Below are positions 8,406 to 16,914 of a DNA stretch of 64,000 nucleotides, piece after piece. The notes beneath the pieces were generated by a model, which had not been told where the DNA came from, made no database searches, and saw only the letters and a program-made list of their open reading frames with translations. The translations under genes were made by a program, and so were the position numbers. Source of the DNA: JANRKB01 sp033763695 (GTDB lineage: Bacteria > Planctomycetota > Phycisphaerae > Phycisphaerales > UBA1924). Position 1 is the stretch's first letter; each line of letters starts with the position of its first letter. The DNA lies in contig JANRKB010000030.1 of the NCBI GenBank assembly GCA_033763695.1, positions 13,003 to 77,002 on the forward strand, written 5' to 3'.

Positions 8406-10007
8406 ATGCAGCAACTCATGCATCGAACTTCGACCCATGCGGGCCCGCGGGCAAGGCCACACAGCCGGACGCTCGGCACGCGCGCGCTCGCTGGCACTTT
8501 GGCGGGCATCCTGACCAGCACGCTCGTTCTGGGGCTTGTGCTTCGAGCCGGAACGGCGGACGCGCGGACGTTTGACGACCCGCCGACTGCGCCGCCGCCC
8601 GGACCAAGCACACCGCCACCCAGCGAACCGCCCGCCAATGAAGCCGCGCCCACGAGCACGGCTTCGCCCGAAAAGACGCCTGCATCGGAGTCGGGCGATC
8701 CATCCTCCGCCTCCCCCACGGGCGAGACGCCGCCCGCGTCAACCGAATCTGATGAAGAGCCCGAGACGTTGCTCACGCTCACCGATGGGCGTCAGGTCAG
8801 TGGCTTTCTCATCCGCCAGGACGACACGAAGATCTATCTGAAAGTTGCCGGGATCGACACCGGGTTTGATCGCTCGGGCGTCACGCGTACCGAGGTCATG
8901 CCGCCCGTGTCGCAGCGGTATCGCGAACTACGGGCGGCGATTTCCGATGATGACGCCGATCGCTTGGTGATCTTGGCCGAGTGGCTGCGTGCCCGCAAGC
9001 GTTACGACGATGCGCTGAAGGAGTTGGAAGCAGCGCTCAAGGCCGATCCGAGCAATCGGGCCGCGAGCGAACTCAAGATTCTGGTTTCAAGCCAGCGTTC
9101 GATCGCGCTCAAGGCCAAGGAACGTGCGGCCCGCGAACGTACCGATCCGTCCACGCCCGCCGCACCCGCGCCCGCAGCCGCGAGTGAAAAAGACACGTTC
9201 CCGCGTCTGAGCCCTGAAGACGTCAACATCATCCGGGTGTACGAGGTGGACCTGACGCAGCCGCCGCGGATGGTCATCGGCCGCGACGTCGTCGAGGACC
9301 TGCTCAAGACCCACGCCCAAGGCATGCTCGACGCCCTCCGCGATCGCTACAACGGCAGCGATCTGATGCGTCTGATCAATGCCAAGGGCGAAGGTGTCGA
9401 AGCGCTGCGCGACGGGGCCGTGGTCGCCGCGATCGCCTCGCTCCCGGCCCATCGCATTCTGGAGTTGATGTTCGACTCGCGCGTCCGCGCTCGCGAGCTC
9501 TACGCCCGCGTGCGTGTGCTCGACGACCCGCCTGCGCTCAAAGTCTTCCGCGAGAGCGTCCAAGGCTCGTGGCTGATCAACAGCTGCGCCACCAGCAAAT
9601 GCCACGGCGGCGAGGAGGCGGGCCGCCTCTGGCTCGCCAGCAAGATGCCCGCGACCGAGACTTCGGCGTACACCAACTTCATCATCCTCAGCCGCTTCAA
9701 GCTCGCGGACGGCACGCCGCTCATCGACCTGGAGAAGCCGGAGGCATCGCCTCTGATGCAGCTGGGCATGGTGCGCAAGGCGAGCAAGTTCCCGCATCCA
9801 CCGGTGCCGAGCGGGCCGTCGCGAGCCGACGTGTGGCGCCCGGTCTTCCGCGAGACGAGCGAACGGCGCTTCAAGGAAGCCGTGCAGTGGATCGCCGGGC
9901 TCTACCGCCCACGCCCCGACTACCCGATCACCTACGAGACGCCGGTGCCCGAGGCGGTCAAGAAAGCCGAAGCCACCAAGCGCAAACCGGATGACCCCGG
10001 ACGGTGA
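8406..10007 (+). CDS. Secreted protein with TPR-like helices and a possible CX4CH heme site
   Basis: A 533-residue exported protein. After an Arg-rich N-terminus comes a hydrophobic segment (LAGTLAGILTSTLVLGLVL) that may be a signal peptide or anchor, then a Pro/Ser/Thr-rich linker to about residue 115. Residues of about 185-225 resemble one tetratricopeptide repeat (AEWLRARKRYDDALKELEAA). Near residue 400 the motif NSCATSKCHGG resembles a c-type heme site but has four residues between the cysteines, not two. Planctomycetes have many large secreted proteins with cytochrome-like sites. No enzyme domain is recognised. The start could also be ATG 8418. It is divergent from the oppA-like gene. 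Confidence 0.75.
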   Translation: MQQLMHRTSTHAGPRARPHSRTLGTRALAGTLAGILTSTLVLGLVLRAGTADARTFDDPPTAPPPGPSTPPPSEPPANEAAPTSTASPEKTPASESGDPSSASPTGETPPASTESDEEPETLLTLTDGRQVSGFLIRQDDTKIYLKVAGIDTGFDRSGVTRTEVMPPVSQRYRELRAAISDDDADRLVILAEWLRARKRYDDALKELEAALKADPSNRAASELKILVSSQRSIALKAKERAARERTDPSTPAAPAPAAASEKDTFPRLSPEDVNIIRVYEVDLTQPPRMVIGRDVVEDLLKTHAQGMLDALRDRYNGSDLMRLINAKGEGVEALRDGAVVAAIASLPAHRILELMFDSRVRARELYARVRVLDDPPALKVFRESVQGSWLINSCATSKCHGGEEAGRLWLASKMPATETSAYTNFIILSRFKLADGTPLIDLEKPEASPLMQLGMVRKASKFPHPPVPSGPSRADVWRPVFRETSERRFKEAVQWIAGLYRPRPDYPITYETPVPEAVKKAEATKRKPDDPGR

Positions 10008-10293
10008 TCCTCGGGAGGCCGTTTCTGCGCGTCGGAGGGTGGCGTTTCGACGGCATTCGCTGGCGAGTCGGAACCGGGCCGTTGCGGCTCCCGAAAGTTG
10101 CGTCGAACGGCGGCCCCAGAGCGACGCATTCGGGGCTGTTCTGCTACCATTCCACCCCCGTCCGAACGGCTTGGGGCACTGGGCGAGAGCCCAACGGAAC
10201 CGAAACCCGCGACGCGGCGACCACTGATCGCCTCGTCCGCACCACGAATTCGCCTCCCGGGCGACCGGCCCTGCGGAGCATGGAGAGTTGTCG

Positions 10294-12288
10294 ATGAAGC
10301 GTGAGCGGCTGCTGAATGCGGGTCTGTCGACCGGATGTCTTGCCCTGGCGATCTTCTTGGCCGCTGGCGGATGCGAACGCCGCGACGAAGCGTCAATCGC
10401 GGTCGAGAAGGGCAGCACCACGCTGCACTCGATCAGCGGCGGCAACGTCAAGAAGGCCCCGGACGAGTTCATAAAGTCGACCATGCCGGCAGTTGCTGGC
10501 CAGGTGAAGGCTGGGCTTGACGCGACCGGCGGCACCAAAGCCGCGGCCAGCGTTGTAGCCGCCCAGGCGAACTTGAACTACGCGGAGCTTGCCCTCGCCG
10601 ACGTCGTCGAGCAGGAGCGCATCGCCGCCGATCACCGCCTCGAGATCCGTCGCCAGGCCGGGATCTGGGTTGAGCGCGGCACCAGCGCTGGCGTCTCCGG
10701 CTCTTTCAATCCAGCCGATGTCATCGCCAAACTGCAAGCCGAAAAGACGGCCAAGCAGGCGGAGATCGAGACGCTCAACAAGGCCAAGCAGGATCTTGAT
10801 GCACGCCTCGCCGCACTCAAGTCACAGGCCAAGGCCAAGATTGATCAGGCCAACGCTGTGCTCGCAGATTACGAGTCCAAGCGCGGCGACCTCGCGAAGC
10901 TGAGCGCAACCGACGCCGCCCGCGTGCTGGAGTCGACGCAGGGCCTCAAGAAGCAGGCCGACACGCTGCGTCTGGAAGGCGAGCGGATCTTGGCGCAGTC
11001 GTCGGTGGTCGAGCCCGACGCCGCCGCCAAGGGCGTCGAGATCGAGCAGCGCCGCAATCAGATCGCCAGCGTCGACGCGGCGATCGCGGACCTGACCAAG
11101 CGTGCCGCCACGGCGCAGGCCGATGCCGCCGCCGCCCAAGCCGAGCAGCAGAAGGCGGGCGAGGCGATCGCCAAGGCCTTCGGCGAACTGCGCGATCAGC
11201 GCGAAGGCAAGTTGCGTGAAGCGATCGAGAGTTCACGCAAGACGATCAACAGTGCGCTGACCACCGCGAAGGGCGCGGGCACTGATGGCGGCGCGAGCAT
11301 CAAGCTGATTCTCGGCAAGGCTCAGATGCTGCTGGGCGATCTCGCCTTCACCGAAGGTCAGGGCGCGTCGCAGTACGCGGCCTTGATGCAGCACCTCGCC
11401 ACCGTGAAGCCCGCTTTGGCCGACGCTTCGCGCTACGCCGATGAAGCCAAGAAGGCGCAGGACGAGAGCAAGGAAACGCTGGAGTCGGCGGGCAAGGCGT
11501 ACGAAGCCGCGCAATCCGCGTTTGAGTCCACGCCGCTCTCCGGCGAGATCAAGGAGCGACTCAAGAAGGTCGCCGAGAGCCTCGGCAAGATCGCTGGCAG
11601 CGCGACCGGCGCGAGCGCGGACGCGGCAGCGGCCGCCACGGCTCCCGGCGCAACGCCCGAGCAGCCGTCATCAGCAGCCCCTGCAGCTCCGACGGGACCG
11701 CTCCCTGAAGATCTGAAGGCTTTTGTCGCCAGCCTCGCGGAGGCGGCGAAGAACAGTGATTCCGGTGCGGTTCTGGCCGCCCTGAACACCCCGACGCCCG
11801 AGATCGCCGAAGCTCTCAAGCAGGTCGCCGAAGCGGGCAAGCCGTTTGAACGCCTCGAGAAGGTGTGCAAGGCGAAGTTTGGCACCACGATAAGCGAAGC
11901 CACCGGCGGCGCGGGCGGAGTAAAGGTGGATTTCGGCCCGGACACTGAGAATCTCGCGAAGGCGGACCTCGCCGCGCTGACGGCAAGCGTCAACGGCGAC
12001 AAGGCCACCGTGATGAGCGGCGACAAGAAACTCTTCGACGCAATCAAGGTCAATGGAGCGTGGAAGATTGATGAACCGATGCTGGCGCAGATCGGGCCTC
12101 AGATCGGCATGATGCTCCCGATGATCAGCGCCATGGGCTCGCAGGCTGGTGCGCTTGCCGATGAGGTTGAAGCCGGCAAGTACGCCACGATCCAAGACGT
12201 GACGAAGGCGATGATGGAACGCATGCAGGGCGCGATGGGCGGCGGACCGGGCGGTGGTCCCGGCAGCGGTCACGACATGAGCAAGTAA
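10294..12288 (+). CDS. Large coiled-coil lipoprotein of unknown function
   Basis: A 664-residue protein whose N-terminus LALAIFLAAGGC is a lipoprotein signal. Much of residues 60-440 is heptad-rich and Ala/Lys/Glu-rich, including LQAEKTAKQAEIETLNKAK, consistent with long coiled coils. An Ala/Pro linker follows, then a small alpha/beta segment near residues 470-615 that ends in KVNGAWKIDEPML, as in DUF-type domains where a conserved Trp packs a terminal strand. The tail is Gly-rich. GGAGAG 7 bp upstream supports the ATG at 10294 over an in-frame TTG six bases earlier. I cannot assign a function; a structural envelope role is possible. Confidence 0.8.
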   Translation: MKRERLLNAGLSTGCLALAIFLAAGGCERRDEASIAVEKGSTTLHSISGGNVKKAPDEFIKSTMPAVAGQVKAGLDATGGTKAAASVVAAQANLNYAELALADVVEQERIAADHRLEIRRQAGIWVERGTSAGVSGSFNPADVIAKLQAEKTAKQAEIETLNKAKQDLDARLAALKSQAKAKIDQANAVLADYESKRGDLAKLSATDAARVLESTQGLKKQADTLRLEGERILAQSSVVEPDAAAKGVEIEQRRNQIASVDAAIADLTKRAATAQADAAAAQAEQQKAGEAIAKAFGELRDQREGKLREAIESSRKTINSALTTAKGAGTDGGASIKLILGKAQMLLGDLAFTEGQGASQYAALMQHLATVKPALADASRYADEAKKAQDESKETLESAGKAYEAAQSAFESTPLSGEIKERLKKVAESLGKIAGSATGASADAAAAATAPGATPEQPSSAAPAAPTGPLPEDLKAFVASLAEAAKNSDSGAVLAALNTPTPEIAEALKQVAEAGKPFERLEKVCKAKFGTTISEATGGAGGVKVDFGPDTENLAKADLAALTASVNGDKATVMSGDKKLFDAIKVNGAWKIDEPMLAQIGPQIGMMLPMISAMGSQAGALADEVEAGKYATIQDVTKAMMERMQGAMGGGPGGGPGSGHDMSK

Positions 12289-12348
12289 CTTCTCGCGCCC
12301 CCACCACTTGGGCGAGTGCATTCAGATCCTTCTCGCATTTCACTGCTC

Positions 12349-13344
12349 ATGAGCCTCTCCACCCACGAATCCTCTCCCGCGAGCGGACACTCCGGTGCCG
12401 CCGGTCCTGACCTGCCCGAGGTCAAGATGCACCTGCTCACACCCGCCAAGAGCGGCGTGGGACGGGTTGTCAGCAACACCAAGTGCACCGCGGGCCGCAA
12501 GAGTGCCGGGTTTGTCCGGCACGTCGCGATAGACATCGGCGACACGCCGCTGGCCGGCCAGTTTCGCGCAGGCCAGTCCTTCGGCGTGATTCCGCCCGGC
12601 GTCGATCCCAAGGGGGCTTCGCACAAGCTGCGGCTCTACTCAATCGCATCGCCGACCCGCGGCGAAGACGGCCAGGGACGCGTGCTCGCGACCACCGTCA
12701 AGCGACTGATCGACGAGCACAACGAAACCGAAAAGCTCTTTCTCGGCGTCGCGAGCAACTATCTCTGTGACCTCAAGCCCGGCGACGAAGTGACCGTCAC
12801 CGGCCCGAACGGCAAGCGGTTCCTGCTGCCATCGCGCACGGCAGAGCACGACTATGTGTTCTTTGCCACGGGCACGGGTATCGCCCCGTTCCGCGGCATG
12901 CTTCTTGACCTGCTGCACGGCCCAGATGCGGGCCGCTCACGCGTCGTGCTCGTCATGGGCTCGCCGTACGCGTCGGACCTGCTCTACCACGAGGACATGC
13001 TTGCGCTGGCCGCCAAGCATCCGAACTTCACATACCTCACTGCGATCAGCCGCGAGAAGATGGCCGACGCCCCCAAGCCCCTGTATGTGCAGGACCGGCT
13101 GGAGACCCATCGCGAGTTGTTGTCGTCGATGCTGGCCTCGCCGCGCGGCCTCGTCTATGTCTGCGGCATCGCGGGCATGGAACTTGGGATTCTGCAGAAG
13201 CTGACCGACATTTTGCCGCAGGCCGAACTTGAGCAGTACCTGCAGGTCGACGCCGCAGCCCGCGCCGACGTCAAGGGCTGGAATCGCAAGATGCTGCACA
13301 AAGAGGTGCGGCCGACCCGGCGGGTGTTCCTTGAGGTGTATTGA
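12349..13344 (+). CDS. Plant-type ferredoxin--NADP(+) reductase
   Basis: FAD enzyme that moves electrons between ferredoxin or flavodoxin and NADP(H). The 331-residue protein has the FAD-binding motif RLYSIAS (family RxYS) near residue 100. The pyrophosphate-binding loop GTGIAPFRGM follows, and CGIAGMELGI fits the NADP site. It ends in VFLEVY; an aromatic C-terminal Tyr stacked on the flavin is a hallmark of plastidic-type enzymes. About 50 residues precede the barrel domain. ATG 12349 was chosen over an in-frame ATG at 12316, but both are possible. The neighbours on either side are secreted proteins, so no pathway context is evident. Confidence 0.93.
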   Translation: MSLSTHESSPASGHSGAAGPDLPEVKMHLLTPAKSGVGRVVSNTKCTAGRKSAGFVRHVAIDIGDTPLAGQFRAGQSFGVIPPGVDPKGASHKLRLYSIASPTRGEDGQGRVLATTVKRLIDEHNETEKLFLGVASNYLCDLKPGDEVTVTGPNGKRFLLPSRTAEHDYVFFATGTGIAPFRGMLLDLLHGPDAGRSRVVLVMGSPYASDLLYHEDMLALAAKHPNFTYLTAISREKMADAPKPLYVQDRLETHRELLSSMLASPRGLVYVCGIAGMELGILQKLTDILPQAELEQYLQVDAAARADVKGWNRKMLHKEVRPTRRVFLEVY

Positions 13345-13491
13345 GTCCGGGTCGTGCGGGCGAGACGTTTGACCTTCGCCCCGCCGACTGTTAGCGTTCA
13401 GTTCCCGATGCGTGCCCCGGGGTTGAGGGGATGCATCGGAGTTCGAAGTCCAAATGTTTCGCAGCAGACGATCAGCATCAAAGGAATCGGC

Positions 13492-14718
13492 TTGAGCATC
13501 CGAAGCACGCCATCCACCGCCGTTCGACTCTCCGCCCATCGTCCGGGGCTTTCCAAGCATCGCTTGGCCGGTCTGGTTGCGGGTCTGGTTCTGGCGTTTG
13601 CTGCCCCCGCCGCCGTTGCACAACTTCAGACGCTGCCGCCGGAGGTCATCACGGCCCAGGGTTCGCTCGCGCCCGATCAGCGGACGCTGGTGGAGAAATT
13701 TGTCGCCGACGCGGCCAAGGGCCTTTCGGGCGATGCCAAGGCGATTCGCGAGGCACGCGTCACGCTTGTGACGCCGCTGACGCAGCCGCAGGTGGGCGTG
13801 CTCTTCCGCACGACCTATTCCGAGCAGCTCGCGAAAATTCTGCCCGATTTGGTGAACGCTGGTGGTACGAAGGGCATCAATGCGTTGATCATCGCCGGCG
13901 AAACGGCGACGGCTCGCATGTTCGACCTCGCCGAAGAGCAACTCGCGGCCCGCGAAACGGCCATGCGATTCGCAGCGGTCAGTTCGCTCGGCGCCGGCTT
14001 TGAACAAGCCCGCACCCGCACCCCCGGCGTGCCCGTTGAACGCATCCGCACCGCGGTCACCAAGCTCGCGACCCGTTTGGGCACCGAGACCGACTCGTTC
14101 GTCGTCGACGCGATCACGCGCTCGATCCTCTCTGCCGCACGCAACTCGCAAACGGGTTACGAGTCGCTGCGCGAGTTTGCGCTCGACGCCCTCGTCAAGG
14201 GCATGGCCGACCGCCTCGCGTCTGCCACGACGATCACCAATGACGATGCCGCGATGTTGCAGGCCCTGCTTCGCGCCGGGCTGGCGGCACGCGACGAACT
14301 CGCCGTGGATGAACGCAATCGCGGCGTCGCGGGCGGCATCTCGCGTCTTTCGTCGGCCGCCGTCAAGGACCTCGCAACTCTGGGCGGCGAAATGCTCGCG
14401 CTGTCGGCGCGACTCATCAAGGACCCAGACCTGAACCCCGCCGCGGACGCCGAGGATGTGATCCGTGAGCGTGCAAAGAAGTCGCGGGCGTTGATCGGCC
14501 AGATCGCTGGCACCGCGCAGGCGATCATCACTCTCGCAGGTTCGGCGCTCCAGTCGACGTTCACCAATCCGGCGGGCGCGAATCTCGCAACCGTGGCAAC
14601 TGAAGGAAAGAACGAGTCCGACGCTCGTTTCTTGACGACGGTTGCTGACCTTGTCGGGCCTGGCGGCCTTCTGAGCAAGCAGCCGTTTGAGATCACGCGC
14701 ACATTCAAGCTGCCCTGA
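13492..14718 (+). CDS. Secreted helical protein of unknown function
   Basis: About 408 residues. I propose a TTG start at 13492 because AAGGA lies six bases upstream and the following sequence gives a signal peptide (LAGLVAGLVLAFAAPAAVAQ) after an Arg-rich n-region. Frames starting further upstream add unrelated residues. The mature protein is almost entirely alpha-helical with Ala/Leu/Arg-rich repeats of about 35-45 residues, consistent with a HEAT-like or similar helical-repeat scaffold in the periplasm. No catalytic motif was found. It is convergent with the SDR gene. Confidence 0.75.
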   Translation: MSIRSTPSTAVRLSAHRPGLSKHRLAGLVAGLVLAFAAPAAVAQLQTLPPEVITAQGSLAPDQRTLVEKFVADAAKGLSGDAKAIREARVTLVTPLTQPQVGVLFRTTYSEQLAKILPDLVNAGGTKGINALIIAGETATARMFDLAEEQLAARETAMRFAAVSSLGAGFEQARTRTPGVPVERIRTAVTKLATRLGTETDSFVVDAITRSILSAARNSQTGYESLREFALDALVKGMADRLASATTITNDDAAMLQALLRAGLAARDELAVDERNRGVAGGISRLSSAAVKDLATLGGEMLALSARLIKDPDLNPAADAEDVIRERAKKSRALIGQIAGTAQAIITLAGSALQSTFTNPAGANLATVATEGKNESDARFLTTVADLVGPGGLLSKQPFEITRTFKLP

Positions 14719-14803
14719 TCAAGACGTACTCGCGATGATCACGGGTTGACCTGGCCGCACGCGGCGGGCTGGTTGCGTTCGCGTTTCGCGTCGCGCTGGC
14801 CAG

Positions 14804-15481
14804 TTACCACGCGATCGGCTTGCCTTCGTGGCTGAGGTAGGTGCCGTTGGATGCGCTGTTGAGTCCCTCGGCGACGTCCAGCAGCTTGCGCACGCTGTCG
14901 GCCGGATCCAGCGGAGCGGCCGGCCCGCCCATGTCGGTCTTGTTCCACCCCGGGCAGAACGTGACGATCGTGAAGCCCTCCGGTCCAAGTTCGCGGGCGA
15001 GCGACGCCGTGAGCATGTTCAGTGCGCTCTTGCTGGCGCGATAGGCGTAACTGAAGCCGTGCGAGACGTTGGTGATGCTGCCCAGCGTGCTGGAGATGTT
15101 GAGAACGCGGCGGGTCTGTGCCGCACGCAGATTGGGCAAGAGTGCCCGCGTCAGCAGCGCTGGGCCGAACGCGTTGGTGCGGAAGACCTTCTCGAACGCC
15201 TCCATCGAGAGCGTCGAGACCGACTTGTCCTCGGCGCTCATGCCCGCGTTGTTCACCAGCACATCGATCGGCACGCCCGCCAGCACCTCACCCAGCGCGT
15301 GGATGGATGCCGGGTCGGCCTGCTCGAGCGGCAGCACGCGCTTGGCGAACGGCGTGACCGCCGCAGCGTGCTTCATGTCGCGAACGGTGGCGATGACGTG
15401 ATAGCCGCGGCGGGAAAGGTCCTTGACGAACTCAAGACCAAGGCCGCGATTGGTGCCGGTGACGAGAGCTGTTCTGGGCAT
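14804..15481 (-). CDS. Short-chain dehydrogenase/reductase
   Basis: NAD(P)-dependent oxidoreductase of the classical SDR family, about 225 residues. The Rossmann glycine motif TGTNRGLG is at residues 8-15, NNAG near residue 80, a Ser near residue 130 (LNISSTLGSI), and the catalytic YRASK pair near residue 150. These are the expected spacings for an active enzyme. ATG at 15481 places TALVTG right at the N-terminus, as in the family; an upstream TTG at 15499 is possible. The substrate is unknown. It follows pgk on the same strand, but the pgk terminator separates them. Confidence 0.92.
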   Translation of the reverse strand: MPRTALVTGTNRGLGLEFVKDLSRRGYHVIATVRDMKHAAAVTPFAKRVLPLEQADPASIHALGEVLAGVPIDVLVNNAGMSAEDKSVSTLSMEAFEKVFRTNAFGPALLTRALLPNLRAAQTRRVLNISSTLGSITNVSHGFSYAYRASKSALNMLTASLARELGPEGFTIVTFCPGWNKTDMGGPAAPLDPADSVRKLLDVAEGLNSASNGTYLSHEGKPIAW

Positions 15482-15503
15482 AGGGAGAGTGTATCGCAAC
15501 AGA

Positions 15504-15532
15504 AAAGCCCGGCGTCGAACACGCCGGGCTTT
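15504..15532 (-). terminator. Rho-independent terminator after pgk
   Basis: A 12-bp perfect stem (AAAGCCCGGCGT paired with ACGCCGGGCTTT) has a 5-base loop. On the minus strand it is followed by TTTTC. It lies 92 bp after the pgk stop and just before the SDR start, so it separates the two genes. Confidence 0.85.
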
Positions 15533-15623
15533 GACAAGGAATCAGATTTCAGACGCTGCTTGTGAGCATCGCCCGACGGTGTGGACCATTCACGCGCGTC
15601 AGCGACATCGGCGACGCGTCAAC

Positions 15624-16829
15624 TCACGCGTTGTCGAGCAGTTCGACCGACTCGAACTTGTTGCCTTCGAGCATCTCGAGGCTCGCGCCGCCGCCGGTGG
15701 AGACGTGGCTGAAGCCCTCGGAGAGACCCATGTCCTCGACAGCCGCGGCAGAGTCGCCGCCACCGACGATCGTGGTCGCGCCCTTCTTGGTCGCCTCGAC
15801 CATCGCCTTGGCGACCTCGCGGGTGCCGACGGCGAAGGGCTTGAACTCAAACACGCCCATCGGGCCATTCCACACGACCGCCTTGGCCTTGAGGATGGAC
15901 AGGGCGAACTTGGTCTGGGTCTTGGGGCCGATGTCCAGACCCATGAACCCGTCCTTGATGTTCTCATCGAAGACTTCGATGTCGCCGCCCGACTCGTTGA
16001 ACTCCGTGCCGCAGACGTGATCGACGGGCAGCAGCAGTTCGGCCTTGAGCTTGGCCGCCAGGTCGATCGTCCTCTTGGCGTCGGCGATGCGGTCTTCTTC
16101 AACGCGGCTCTTGCCGACGTTCTTGCCCAGAGCCTTGAGGAAGGTGTACGCCATCGCGCCGCCGACGATGATCGCATCGGCCTTGGGGAGCAGATTGTCG
16201 ATGCACGCCATCTTGTCCGAGACCTTCGCGCCGCCGAGCACGACGACGAAGGGCTTGGCGGGGGCACTGATCGCGCCGGCGAGATACTTGATCTCCTTCT
16301 CGACGAGGAAGCCAACGACCTTGGGCTTGTTGCCCAGGCTCTTGGGTACTGCGACCATGCTCGCCTCGGCACGATGGCATGTGCCGAACGCGTCGTTGAC
16401 GTACACGTCCGCGCCGTGCGCGAGTTTCTCGGCGAACGCCGGATCGCCCTTCTTCTCGGCCTTGTGGAAGCGGACGTTCTCCAGCAGGATCACGTCGCCG
16501 TTGTTCATCGCCTTCACCGCGGCGGACGCGGTGTCGCCGATGCAGTCGTTGCCGGGGAAGCCGACGGGCTTGGCGAGCAGTTCGCCGAGCCGCTTGGCAA
16601 CCGGCTCAAGGCTGTATTCGGCCTCGAAGCCCTTGCCCTCGGGGCGGCCGAGGTGGCTGGCGAGGATCGCACGCCCGCCGCGGCTGATCACCGACTGAAT
16701 CGTCGGGAGCGCGGCACGGATGCGGCGGTCATCGCTAATCTTGCCGTCCTCGATCGGGACGTTGAAATCCACGCGGATGAAGACCTTTTTGCCATTGACG
16801 TCGACGGCGGCGATGTTCTTCTTGGACAT
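15624..16829 (-). CDS. pgk: Phosphoglycerate kinase
   Basis: Glycolytic/gluconeogenic enzyme interconverting 1,3-bisphosphoglycerate + ADP and 3-phosphoglycerate + ATP in the cytosol. At 401 residues it has the normal length. Visible signatures are VFIRVDFNVP near the N-terminus, SHLGRPEGKG for substrate binding, VVLGGAKVSDK in the hinge region, NGPMGVFE, and the nucleotide-site GGGDSAAAVE near the C-terminus. ATG 16829 gives the usual MSKKNIAAVDVNGKK start, and AGGGG lies about 9 bp upstream. It appears monocistronic, with a terminator before the next gene. Confidence 0.98.
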   Translation of the reverse strand: MSKKNIAAVDVNGKKVFIRVDFNVPIEDGKISDDRRIRAALPTIQSVISRGGRAILASHLGRPEGKGFEAEYSLEPVAKRLGELLAKPVGFPGNDCIGDTASAAVKAMNNGDVILLENVRFHKAEKKGDPAFAEKLAHGADVYVNDAFGTCHRAEASMVAVPKSLGNKPKVVGFLVEKEIKYLAGAISAPAKPFVVVLGGAKVSDKMACIDNLLPKADAIIVGGAMAYTFLKALGKNVGKSRVEEDRIADAKRTIDLAAKLKAELLLPVDHVCGTEFNESGGDIEVFDENIKDGFMGLDIGPKTQTKFALSILKAKAVVWNGPMGVFEFKPFAVGTREVAKAMVEATKKGATTIVGGGDSAAAVEDMGLSEGFSHVSTGGGASLEMLEGNKFESVELLDNA

Positions 16830-16914
16830 GACGCGGACCCCTTGAATGGTGAAAGAGCGCGAAACACCCAAGTCTAGGGAAGACCCGCTCGCTTTTCGCC
16901 CTCGCGCTGGCGTT

